From: Sandaracinobacteroides sayramensis
GTDB taxonomy: Bacteria; Pseudomonadota; Alphaproteobacteria; Sphingomonadales; Sphingomonadaceae
Reading direction: 5' to 3'
DNA length: 63,503 nucleotides
Assembly: GCF_022014495.1 (NCBI RefSeq)
Contig: NZ_JAKLSQ010000004.1
Span: 1-63,503 of the forward strand
Shown: positions 45,527 through 53,969 of the stretch, piece by piece
Layout of the letters: each line of letters opens with the position of its first letter
Position numbering within the stretch: position 1 is the first letter of the stretch
Translations under genes and position numbers: made by a program
Notes under the pieces: generated by a model
Told to the model about the DNA's origin: nothing
What the model saw: the letters and a program-made list of their open reading frames with translations, nothing else
Database searches by the model: none

Positions 45527-46413
45527 GATGGTCCTCCGGCTGGTTGCGGGTGAGGCGGCGACGGATCGGCGACAATATCTGGTCCAAAAGGAAGAAGAGC
45601 AGCAGCGCCGACACGAAGGTCACGATCCCGGCAAAGTCGTGCAGATAGCCCTGCGCCACTTCATTGCCGAAATAATAGGTCAGCAGCACCAGGATGATCA
45701 CCCGGATCACATTGGCGGCGATGGCGATCGGCAGCAGGAACGCCAGCAGCAGCAGCGAATAGCGCCAGGACGCATTGTGCATGAGATAGATATAGAAGAG
45801 GCCGACCGCCGTCAGGCTGATGATGGAATTGAGGCCGGCGCAGGCGTCCTCCACCAGCAACTGATATTGGGCGATATAGAGGGTGACGCCCACCTGGGCG
45901 ATCGGATAGCCGAACGCCGCCAGCAGCCAGGTGACGATGTCCGACACCAGTATCTTCAGCGGCTGGGTGAAGCTGTCTATCACCCAGCCCGGAAGCGGGA
46001 TCAGGAAACCCAGATAAAAGATGGGGAACCACAGCTTCATCAGCACCTTGTGGCCGACGAACGCATAGGCGATGCCCAGCAGCGCGAAGAGCAGCGCCGC
46101 CACCTCGATCATCAGGAAATTATAGGCCCGCCCGAAGGTGTTAGAGGGCGGAGCCGACCAGCACCACGGGAAGCGCGATCCCCAGGTGCCCGGGCCGCGC
46201 TTCGGCGACGATCGAATCCCAGTTGCGCCACACGAGCCAGACCGCCGTCGCCAGCACCAGCGGGCCATGGACGCCGGATTCCTGCGTCCAGCTCTGGGTC
46301 GCCGTGGCGTAGAGCGTGGGCAGGATGGTGACGATGAGGGCCAGCGTCAGCAGCGGGTGCTGCCGGGCGTGGTCCAGCACGCCTGTCCGGGCGGGGATGG
46401 TCGCTGCCGTCAT
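45510..46413 (-). pseudogene. xrtV: Exosortase (XrtV-like), broken by a one-base frameshift
   Basis: Exosortases are multi-span membrane transpeptidases that process C-terminal sorting signals, and sit in EPS loci. The first 90 codons (from 46413) run MTAATIPARTG ... VVLVGSAL and stop at TAA 46143-46141. The rest continues in another frame with TFGRAYNFLMIEVAAL. Removing one base of the TT at 46141-46142 would join them as VGSAL-Y-TFGRAYN, giving a normal 300-residue protein. The catalytic residues are in the downstream part: Cys in VEDACAGLNS, Arg in NVIRVIIL and His in YLHDFAG. It may be a true mutation, a phase variant or a sequencing error. Confidence 0.85.
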
Positions 46414-46445
46414 TCAACCAGGCTCCTTTGGCTTAACGGCCAGCT

Positions 46446-47318
46446 TCAGTCATATTCGTTCAGGACGGCCCCGATCGGCGTGGCGCGCGACGCCGTGAGC
46501 TGCCCCGCCAGAACCTGCACATCCTTGACGAAGGCGTGGTTGCGCCGCGCCACGATCAGCGCATAGCCGAGGGCGCCGGCCACCGTCAGCGCGTCGGCAT
46601 TCTCGTTCGTGGCGGGGGTGTCGAAGATCGCCACATCATATTGCCTGAGGAGGATGTCGACACCGGTCCGGAAACGGGCGCCCGACAGAAGCTCCTGCGG
46701 GCGGGCCACCGGCGGGCCGGCGGGAACGACCGACAGGTTGGGCAGCACGTTGGGATAGGCCACGCGCTCCGGCCGGTTCACTTCCAGCGAGAGATAGGTG
46801 GAAAGGCCGGGGCCGTTCGGGTCGATCCCGAAGATGCCGTCGATCCGGGGGTTGCGCAGATTGGCGTCCACCAGCAGCGTCTTGATCCCCACCTGCGACA
46901 GCGCCGCCGCAAGATTGGCGGCGATATAGCTGGCGCCGGCGCCATCGGTGGCGCCGACCACCGCGAAGGCGCGGCGCCCGGCGCCCACATGCTGGGCGAT
47001 GATCTGGGTGCGCAGCAGCCGCATGGCTTCCGCGCGCGGGCTCGCCGGGTCGGAGAGGACGGCGATTTCGTCGGAGACGGTGGTGGACGGCGCCAGCTGC
47101 ATGGCGAGGCTGCCCTGCACCGCCTGCCGGGCGAGCGCGACATCCTCCTCGCTCGCCAGCGCCAGCGCCATCGCCGCCTGGTCGAAGCCGAGGCCGGTCT
47201 TCGCCTGATGCTCGCTGACGACACGCGCCTGCTCGTCGGTCAGCGCCCCCGTCTGCAGGAGCGAATCCGACGCGCCCTGGTCGTAGCCGCTGCCGACGAT
47301 GATTTGGGTATCTGTCAT
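46446..47318 (-). CDS. CpsD/CapB-like EPS regulator with degenerate ATP site
   Basis: The 290-residue protein resembles the cytoplasmic bacterial tyrosine kinase part of Wzc systems. It has an N-terminal GspE-like stretch with DEQARVVSEHQAKTGLGFDQ and a P-loop-like domain with LLVDANLRNPRIDGIFGI (Walker A') and VAIFDTPATNENADAL. The Walker A site reads GATDGAGASYIAANLA, so the normal lysine is alanine, and no C-terminal tyrosine cluster is seen. It is probably not an active kinase. By position it corresponds to SpsE/GelE of sphingan loci. The Wzc-like gene ends three bases upstream. Confidence 0.85.
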   Translation of the reverse strand: MTDTQIIVGSGYDQGASDSLLQTGALTDEQARVVSEHQAKTGLGFDQAAMALALASEEDVALARQAVQGSLAMQLAPSTTVSDEIAVLSDPASPRAEAMRLLRTQIIAQHVGAGRRAFAVVGATDGAGASYIAANLAAALSQVGIKTLLVDANLRNPRIDGIFGIDPNGPGLSTYLSLEVNRPERVAYPNVLPNLSVVPAGPPVARPQELLSGARFRTGVDILLRQYDVAIFDTPATNENADALTVAGALGYALIVARRNHAFVKDVQVLAGQLTASRATPIGAVLNEYD

Positions 47319-47321
47319 GGA

Positions 47322-48722
47322 TCAGATCGCCTGCGGTTCGCCTTCGCCACCCGAACGGTCGCGACGGCCAAGAAGTTTGTGGAGGCGGCTGCGCAGCGGC
47401 GAGGGCTTGGAGGAGCCCACGGTCACCAGCACCGGAACTCCGGCGGCATAGGCAAGGTCTTCGTAGCCGCGGACGCGGCGGGCGATGAACTCGGCGATGA
47501 TGGCGGCAAGCGTGCCCAGCGCCAGGCCGAAGAAGGCGGCCAGGCCGACGATCAGGTTCACCTTCGGATAGGAAGGCGTCCGCGAAGCCACCGGATCGCC
47601 CAGCATGACGAGGCCCGCTTCCGACACGTCCGCCTGCAGCAGCAGCTCGTCCGTGCGCGCCGAAGCCCGCTCATATTGCTGGCGCTTCAGTTCCACTTCG
47701 CGGTTGAGGCGGATGAACTCGTCCAGCACCGGCTTGCGCTGGAGCACCACCTTTTCCTGCTGCGCCACCTGCGTTTCCAATTGCGCGACCGAGCGGTTGG
47801 CGGCGCCGGCAAGCGCCGACACCCCCTGCTGCGACTTGGAGCGGGCCTGTGCCAGCTGGTTCGCCACCGTGTTGCGGCGGGCCTGCAGCGCCTTGTAGCT
47901 GGGGTGTTGAGCCCCCAGCCGGGCGCCGGCGAGAGCCAGCTCGTCCTCGATCGTCGCCAGCTGCACCTGAAGCTGGTCGGCCACGGGGTCGTTCGCCAGC
48001 CGGCCGGCGACCGCGGCGTCGGTGCTGCTCTGCATGCCCCGCGCCTGCTGCAGCGACGCCTGCAAGGCTGCGAGCTTCGCCGATTCGCTGTCCATCCCGT
48101 TCACGACCACGATCTCGTTCTGGCCCATGAACGCGGCGAGTTCCCTTTCCGAAGCGGCGAGCGCCTCGCGCGCCTTTTCCGCCTGCTCCCGATACCATTC
48201 GCCCGAGCGGCCGGCCGCGTCGGTCCGGAAGCGCAGCGACTGGTCGATATAGGCTTCGCGCAGCAGCCCGACGACCTGCTTCGCCCGCTCCGGGTCGGAG
48301 GATTGATAGCTGATCTGCAAAATGCTGGAACCGGAGACGACACCCGCGTCGGTGTTGTTGATGATCTGCTGTCCAAGCCAGGCGCGGATGCCGCCGTCGG
48401 CCTCCGTCCGGCCGGTCGCCTCATAGGCCGCGATCGAGCCGGGCGCGCTGGCGAGGCCCAGCCTGTCGACCACCTGGCCGGCGACGCGCATGTCCTTGAT
48501 GAGCTCGACCTGGGTGCGGACATAGCCGCGATCCCGGCCGCTGACGACTTCGCCGGTGACCGGATCCGGGCGGCCGATCTCCAGCAGGACGCGCGCGGTC
48601 GCCGGATAGCGCTTGGGCAGCAGCATGGCGATCGTCGAGGCGACGAGGGTGCAGGCGAGCGCCGTGCCGAGGATCATCTTCCACCGGGCCAGCAGGATTC
48701 GCAGGAACTGGATCAGGCTCAT
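47322..48722 (-). CDS. Wzc/Wzz-like chain-length and export protein
   Basis: The 466-residue inner-membrane protein has two spans (near residues 17-35 and 395-415) around a long periplasmic part that is coiled-coil-rich (about 170-360, with AEKAREALAASERELAAFMG and RQQYERASARTDELLLQADV). The proline-rich motif SRTPSYPKVNLIVGL precedes the second span, as in polysaccharide co-polymerases. It lacks the fused kinase domain, which is the separate gene just downstream. It would set chain length and contact the OPX protein. Confidence 0.92.
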   Translation of the reverse strand: MSLIQFLRILLARWKMILGTALACTLVASTIAMLLPKRYPATARVLLEIGRPDPVTGEVVSGRDRGYVRTQVELIKDMRVAGQVVDRLGLASAPGSIAAYEATGRTEADGGIRAWLGQQIINNTDAGVVSGSSILQISYQSSDPERAKQVVGLLREAYIDQSLRFRTDAAGRSGEWYREQAEKAREALAASERELAAFMGQNEIVVVNGMDSESAKLAALQASLQQARGMQSSTDAAVAGRLANDPVADQLQVQLATIEDELALAGARLGAQHPSYKALQARRNTVANQLAQARSKSQQGVSALAGAANRSVAQLETQVAQQEKVVLQRKPVLDEFIRLNREVELKRQQYERASARTDELLLQADVSEAGLVMLGDPVASRTPSYPKVNLIVGLAAFFGLALGTLAAIIAEFIARRVRGYEDLAYAAGVPVLVTVGSSKPSPLRSRLHKLLGRRDRSGGEGEPQAI

Positions 48723-48734
48723 GCCGTCTACTCC

Positions 48735-49616
48735 TCAGAAGAGACGCTCGCGGATGTGGATCACATCCCCGGCTTCCAGCTTGGTCTGCTGGTCGGCGTC
48801 GGTTTCCTTGGCGCCGCCGCGCTTCAGCCCGACACGGCCCGACGAGCCGGTCGGCCCGACGCCGCCGGCCTGGGCGATCACATCGGCGACCGTCATGCCC
48901 GGCTTCAGCGGATAGCCGCCCGGCCGCGCCACGGCGCCCGTCAGATAGACCAGCTCCGCATCGGCCACGAACAGCGTGTCGCCGGGGTCGAGGGCGATAT
49001 CGGCCGTGTTGCCCCGCGCCAGCTCCTCGGTGTTGATTCGGACTTCCTTGCCGTCGGCCGCGCGGCGGATGGTGATGAATTGCGAGCCTGCGGGCTGCAC
49101 CCAGCCCGAGCGCAGCAGCACGTCCAGCAGCTTGTTCGACCGGTCGAGCGGCACGAGGCCCGGCACGCCGACCTTGCCGGCCACGCGGACATATTTGCTA
49201 TTATATTCCGTGACCTCGACGTTGACGATCGGGTCCTTCAGATAATTGCCGGCGACCAGGCGGCGGGTGATTTCGTCGGCCAGGGTGATCACCGTCTTGC
49301 CCTGCGCCTGCACCTTGCCGATCAGCGGCATGACGATGGAGCCGTCCGGCTTCACCCGTGTCTGCACGTTGAACTCGTTCTGCCCATAGACGACGACGGT
49401 GATATTGTCGTTCGGCCCGAGCACATAGCCTTGCACCTGCCCGGATTGGGCCAGAGCGGTCGTCGGCACCGCCAGCGGCAGCAGGAAAAGCGCGCCCGCG
49501 ATCGCCGCCGCGCGTGAGGCGCCCACGAATACCGCGCGTGAAGCGCCACCGGATTTCTTTCCGGCTTCGCTGTGGGCTATGTTCGCCATGGTTCCAACTC
49601 CATCTTCGGGGTGCAT
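48735..49616 (-). CDS. Outer-membrane polysaccharide export protein (OPX, Wza-like)
   Basis: The 293-residue protein has an N-terminal export signal ending TTALAQ and a Poly_export domain (about 65-150, GYVLGPNDNITVVVYGQNEF and PDGSIVMPLIGKVQAQGKT), followed by two SLBB-type beta-grasp repeats (KVGVPGLVPLDRSNKLLDVL and TGAVARPGGYPLKPGMTVAD). No lipobox cysteine is visible, unlike Wza. It forms the periplasmic/outer-membrane conduit for the polymer. Start 49616 follows an AAGGAG site; ATG 49589 is an alternative. Confidence 0.92.
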   Translation of the reverse strand: MHPEDGVGTMANIAHSEAGKKSGGASRAVFVGASRAAAIAGALFLLPLAVPTTALAQSGQVQGYVLGPNDNITVVVYGQNEFNVQTRVKPDGSIVMPLIGKVQAQGKTVITLADEITRRLVAGNYLKDPIVNVEVTEYNSKYVRVAGKVGVPGLVPLDRSNKLLDVLLRSGWVQPAGSQFITIRRAADGKEVRINTEELARGNTADIALDPGDTLFVADAELVYLTGAVARPGGYPLKPGMTVADVIAQAGGVGPTGSSGRVGLKRGGAKETDADQQTKLEAGDVIHIRERLF

Positions 49617-49628
49617 TGGGAACGCTCC

Positions 49629-51011
49629 TTAGAATGACGCGCGGGCGGTCAGGCCCACGGTGTTCGCCTTGTAGCTGCCAGTCCCGGGGTTGGACGAGCG
49701 ATTCGCATGGTTGAAGTCCAGCGAGAAGGCGACGATGCGGTTCAGGCGATAGTCGGCCCCCATGAAATAGCGTCGCATCTTCGCGGACCGAACATCCTGG
49801 GTTTCCGGCAATTGGTCGATCCCGCGATAGTCGGTGTCGGATGTGCCTATGCCGCCGGCGAAGCTCAACCGGTTGTTGGCCCGGTAGTTCACCGAGGTGT
49901 TGAAGAATTTTCCGATGGTGTAGTTGGACGACGCGCCGCTGGAGCCATTCACGCTGCGGCCGGTGCTGACCGAAACGCCGATCCGCGGCCCGCTGTAGTT
50001 CACGCCCAGGTTCCAGACCAGGCCGGAAAAATCGTCGGACATGGGGACATTGGAACTGACCCAGGATTTCCCGAGGCCGGCGTTGACGTTCAGCGAACTG
50101 CCGACACGATAATTGCCGAACAGGTTCACACCATAGATTTCGCTGCCGTTCACCCCGCCCGTCGCCAGCGGCTGGTTGGGAAAGTCCTGCTTGGTCCAGT
50201 TGCCCTGCAGGCCGATCTGGCCGCGATTGGCGACCGGATAGCCGATCCCGCCGCTGATCCCGTGCGACTTCACATCGGCGAAGCTGCGGTCGATCTCGCC
50301 CTCGGGGTCGTCGGTGTGGTTGGTGGTCTTCTTGCGGTTGTAGCTGAGGTTGGCGGAAAGGCCGGTTGCCGTGCGGCAATTGGCCGAGGCCAGAAAATCC
50401 ACCCGCTCCTGGGTGGAGGGGATCACTTCCTCGAACGTGCCGAACTGCGTGCCGCGCTTGATATAACCGCCCTGCAGGCGCCCGCCGCAGCGCGTGCCGA
50501 GCGACCAGGCCATGCCCCCGTTGACCCCGAACCTGTTGCGGTCGAGCAGGGTATTGCGGGCGTAGAAGTCCCGCCCGATGTTCGCGTTCAGGAACAGCTG
50601 CTGGCGGCCGAGCGGCCGGCCGGCGCTGACGCCCACGCTGGGGCGGAACGACCAGTCTCCCTTGGAGCGATAGCGATCGCTGAGCTGACTCCCATCGGAG
50701 AGCCGAGCCACATTGTCGTTATATTCGGTGGTCATCGCCGCAATCACATCGAGACCGATGCCGGCAAGGATGTCGAGACCGGAAAGCGCCGGCGCGTCAT
50801 CCCCATAGACGCGCAGCGGATCGGCGACCGTGCCCGTGGGGATGCCGCCGGGCGAAACAGCCGGCGGCACGATGGGCGCGGGGGGCGCCATGCCGGGCGG
50901 GACGATCTGCGCGGCCACGGGGGCCGCCGAGGCCAGAGCGGCCAGCAGCGCATATCGCGCGCCGGCCATCCGCCTGCGCGCTTGCAAGGACCCGACCCAG
51001 ACCTGCCTCAC
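49629..51011 (-). CDS. Outer-membrane beta-barrel protein of the EPS export block
   Basis: The protein of about 460 residues has a signal peptide ending AAPVAAQ, a proline-rich segment (PPGMAPPAPIVPPAVSPGGI), then a long series of beta strands such as GVNLFGNYRVGSSLNVNAGL and ends LTARASF, as barrels do. It resembles outer-membrane beta-barrel proteins of EPS loci (SpsF-like by position). The GTG at 51011 is preferred for its GGGGAAGG-type site; ATG 50969, directly at the signal peptide, lacks such a site and is the alternative. It heads the minus-strand export operon. Confidence 0.82.
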   Translation of the reverse strand: MRQVWVGSLQARRRMAGARYALLAALASAAPVAAQIVPPGMAPPAPIVPPAVSPGGIPTGTVADPLRVYGDDAPALSGLDILAGIGLDVIAAMTTEYNDNVARLSDGSQLSDRYRSKGDWSFRPSVGVSAGRPLGRQQLFLNANIGRDFYARNTLLDRNRFGVNGGMAWSLGTRCGGRLQGGYIKRGTQFGTFEEVIPSTQERVDFLASANCRTATGLSANLSYNRKKTTNHTDDPEGEIDRSFADVKSHGISGGIGYPVANRGQIGLQGNWTKQDFPNQPLATGGVNGSEIYGVNLFGNYRVGSSLNVNAGLGKSWVSSNVPMSDDFSGLVWNLGVNYSGPRIGVSVSTGRSVNGSSGASSNYTIGKFFNTSVNYRANNRLSFAGGIGTSDTDYRGIDQLPETQDVRSAKMRRYFMGADYRLNRIVAFSLDFNHANRSSNPGTGSYKANTVGLTARASF

Positions 51012-51596
51012 CAACTCGCCTTCCCCTCTCTTTCCCGACCCCGAAGGCCGGGCTTCGCAAAAAGCTGCAGGCCTCATCTGCCCCAAGCCCGCGACTGTTC
51101 CGCCCTTACGACCGCTCGTCACTACGACCCATATGCGATTTGCGTTAACTTTTTTTCGCCCGCAAGCCTTGCACGCCTTGCCATCTGCACACGACCGCGA
51201 GAATCCGAGCCTCTATACGGCCTTTTACGCGGCATTGCTCTAACTCCAAATCAGCCAAAAGACATGCCCCCAAAGGCGAAAGATTGTTACATTCGGTCGT
51301 TCTGGGCTATGGCGGGCAACAAGTTAATGGCATTTGCGAGCCATGCCGCGGCGAAAATCCCTGGCGGAAGCGGAAATCTCATCCGCGAGGGACGAGGTTG
51401 CGGTGGGCGCAAGGGTCGGAAACCTGCATGCCGAAACGGCTGGCGATCGCCGGACCGATGTTTGGACCCGGTGTTTCAGGACCCGGTGTTGTTGTGCGCC
51501 TTGGAGGATGGTTTTGACCGAGACGGCGAAGAACGGCCAGAGCACCGGCAGAGTTGAGGCCGCCTGGATTCCGCGAACGAAAGGGCAGGCCCGGCG
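51012..51596. other. Divergent intergenic region of the EPS locus
   Basis: About 585 bases separate the divergent export operon from the ATPase gene. It includes an AT-rich patch around 51,143-51,160 (TTAACTTTTTTT), unusual in this DNA, and is the natural place for promoters of both operons. A short frame starting TTG 51514 with a GGAGG site encodes 28 residues and ends in an ATGA overlap with the ATPase start; it may be a leader peptide. No other gene is supported. Confidence 0.5.
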
Positions 51597-52952
51597 ATGA
51601 TCTTCGGCAAGGACCGAGGCGGCAGGACCGCTGCCGGCACCCCTTCTGGCGACAGCCGCCTTCCATGGCGCCTGCCCGAGCGGGGCGGCTCGCAGGCGGC
51701 GCCGGCGGAGCGGGGCGCCACCCTGCCGCGCTTCGCGGTCGCGGCGACGGACGATCTGGGCGAAGCCGCGCAGGGGCTGGGCGACAATTCCCCCGCCCGC
51801 GCCCGGCTGGCGCTGGCGGACGCGCTTTCCGCCTCCCAGCCGGTCACCAGCCGCGAGCGCTTCGCCGGCCGGCACGACACGCTGGCCGCGCTGATCGCCG
51901 CGATCGAGCAGCAGCGCGCGCATGTGGTGCTGTATGGCGAGCGCGGGATCGGCAAGACCAGCCTCATCCATGTGTTCGCCGAAACCGCGCGCGAGGCGCG
52001 CTATCTGGTGCTCTACGGCAGTTGCGGGGTGGAGGCGCGCTTCGACGAGATGTTCCGCACCTTCGCCAGCGAGATTCCCCTGCTCTACCACAGCCAGATC
52101 TCGCCGACCGGCGACGAGACGGAGCATAACCGCAGCTTCGCCGACCTGCTGGGCGAAGGCCCGGTCGATCCGCGCGAACTGGCGGACCTGTTCCAGAGGA
52201 TCGTCGGAACCCGGGTCATCATCGTCCTCGACGAATATGACCGGGTGGCGGATCCGGCGTTCCGGCGCGACGTCGCCGAACTCATCAAGAATCTCTCGGA
52301 CCGCGCCGCCCGCGTGCAACTGGTGCTGACCGGCGTCGCTTCGAACCTCGACGAGCTGATCGGCTTCACGCCGTCCATCCGCCGCAACATTGTGGGGCTA
52401 GCGGTCGGCCCGATGGCCGAATCGGAACTGAGCGAAATCCTTTCCCGCGCCGAAGAAGCGACCGGGCTGACCTTCGCGGCGCCGGCGCGCGCCCTCATCC
52501 TGCGCATGGCGGGGGGCTCGCCCTATCTCGCGCGGCTTCTGGGGAATCGCGCCGCCGGGCGCGCGCTCGACGACCGCCGCACCAGCGTGACGGAGGCTGA
52601 CGTGATCGCCGGCACCGAGGCCGTTCTGGTGGAATGGAACGCCGGCCTTCCAAGGCGGGTGCAGGCGCAACTGCAGCGCCCGGAAGTGCGTTCGGCCTGG
52701 AATGTGCTGATCGCGGCCTCGCGCGCGTCGGGCACGCCCGATGGCTGGTTCGGGGTGCATGACGTCGGCCTGGAAGGCGATATCGCCGATCCCGCAAAGG
52801 TGGAGTCGGTGCTGAGCGGCCTCACGGGCGAGATCGACCTCTTCGACCGCGAGGAGGCGGGCGACGGGCGGGAAGCGCGCTTCCGCTTCCGGACCCAGGG
52901 CGTGGCGCAGCTGCTCGGCCTTTCGGCCGCGCTGGCCAGGGCCGGGCGCTAG
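51597..52952 (+). CDS. AAA-type ATPase of the EPS locus
   Basis: The 451-residue protein has Walker A LYGERGIGKTSLIHVFAE (about residue 115) and Walker B RVIIVLDEYDRVADP (about 210), followed by VQLVLTGVASNLDEL as sensor 1. It fits ORC1/ExeA-like STAND or AAA_16 ATPases; comparable ATPases accompany exosortase/EPS loci, where they may power export or control synthesis. The N-terminal 90 residues are polar and poorly conserved-looking. It is the first plus-strand gene of the EPS set, 27 bases before a glycosyltransferase. Confidence 0.85.
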   Translation: MIFGKDRGGRTAAGTPSGDSRLPWRLPERGGSQAAPAERGATLPRFAVAATDDLGEAAQGLGDNSPARARLALADALSASQPVTSRERFAGRHDTLAALIAAIEQQRAHVVLYGERGIGKTSLIHVFAETAREARYLVLYGSCGVEARFDEMFRTFASEIPLLYHSQISPTGDETEHNRSFADLLGEGPVDPRELADLFQRIVGTRVIIVLDEYDRVADPAFRRDVAELIKNLSDRAARVQLVLTGVASNLDELIGFTPSIRRNIVGLAVGPMAESELSEILSRAEEATGLTFAAPARALILRMAGGSPYLARLLGNRAAGRALDDRRTSVTEADVIAGTEAVLVEWNAGLPRRVQAQLQRPEVRSAWNVLIAASRASGTPDGWFGVHDVGLEGDIADPAKVESVLSGLTGEIDLFDREEAGDGREARFRFRTQGVAQLLGLSAALARAGR

Positions 52953-52979
52953 GCACAATCGGGCAGGGGCAGGGAAGCG

Positions 52980-53969
52980 ATGGGGCAGATGTTCAAGGGC
53001 AAGGCACCGACGGGCGATGCGAGCGCGCGCCGCCTGCGGGCGCATGGTGCGCAGGAGATGGGCGAACCCCGCGCCTCCGTCATCATTCCGCATCTCAACA
53101 CGCCCGAGCTGCTGGTGAAATGCCTGCAGGCGGTGGCGGCGCAGCGGCTGGACCATGGCTGGTTCGAGATCATCGTCGTCGACAATGGCTCGCGCGTGCC
53201 GCTGGACATCGTGGCGGCGGCCTGGCCGGGGGTGAAGTTCCTGATCGAGCGCGAGCCCGGCCCCGGCCCGGCGCGCAACCTCGGCGTGCGCAACGCCCGC
53301 GGGCGGGTGATGGCCTTCGTGGACGCCGACATCCGCGTCGACCGGGAATGGCTGCAGCGCGGCGTCTGGGCGGTTGAGAAGGATCCGTCGCGCCCCTATG
53401 GCGGCGATGTGCGCATCGATTTCAAGGACCCGCGCTATCCCACCGGCATCGAGGCGTTCGAAGCGGTCTTTTCCTTCCGCCAGAAGATGTACATCCGCCG
53501 CAAGGGATTCTCGGGCACGGGCAATCTGATGGTGGACCGCGAGCTCTGGCACCGCATCGGCCCGTTCGCCGGGATCGGCAAGGCCGAGGACCGGGACTGG
53601 GGGATGCGCGCGGCGGCGCTGGGGGCGCAGACGCGCTATGTGCCGCGGATGATCGTGTTCCACCCCGCGCGGATGAACATGGACGAGGTGTCCGGCCGCT
53701 GGGGGCGGATCATCGCACATGATTTCACAAAGCACATCTCGTCTGGAAAACCTATGCTGCTATGGAAGATGCGGGCATGGGCTGTGATGGCGTCGGCGCT
53801 TGTGCATTCGCCGCAGCTTCTGCTCTCGTCGCGCGTTCCGACCCTTGGGGCCAGGTTTCGCGGGCTTGGGGTTCTGTTTGAAACGAGACGGTATCGCTTT
53901 ATGAAGATGCGCTCGATCGCGCGCGAGGGGCATCTCGAAACGGCCATGCAGTGGAACCGAACCTCATGA
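52980..53969 (+). CDS. GT2-family glycosyltransferase
   Basis: The 329-residue protein has the GT-A fold: SVIIPHLNTPELLVKCLQAV, FEIIVVDNGSRVPLD, EPGPGPARNLGVRNARG, and the DxD-type metal site FVDADIRVDREWL (about residue 120). A C-terminal region with ARMNMDEVSGRWGRIIAHDF and hydrophobic stretches may touch the membrane. It adds one sugar to the growing lipid-linked repeat unit; donor unknown. The stop overlaps the next start by four bases. Confidence 0.92.
   Translation: MGQMFKGKAPTGDASARRLRAHGAQEMGEPRASVIIPHLNTPELLVKCLQAVAAQRLDHGWFEIIVVDNGSRVPLDIVAAAWPGVKFLIEREPGPGPARNLGVRNARGRVMAFVDADIRVDREWLQRGVWAVEKDPSRPYGGDVRIDFKDPRYPTGIEAFEAVFSFRQKMYIRRKGFSGTGNLMVDRELWHRIGPFAGIGKAEDRDWGMRAAALGAQTRYVPRMIVFHPARMNMDEVSGRWGRIIAHDFTKHISSGKPMLLWKMRAWAVMASALVHSPQLLLSSRVPTLGARFRGLGVLFETRRYRFMKMRSIAREGHLETAMQWNRTS

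Noticed and set aside
46536-49517. A 993-codon open frame on the plus strand, opposite the EPS export genes
   Set aside because: It is antisense to three clear genes (CpsD-like, Wzc-like, OPX), has the biased composition of a high-GC shadow frame and matches no family.
51334-51513. A longer N-terminal extension of the short frame before the EPS ATPase
   Set aside because: No ribosome-binding site at its first ATG and arginine/cysteine-rich low-quality composition; only the last 28 codons have any start support.
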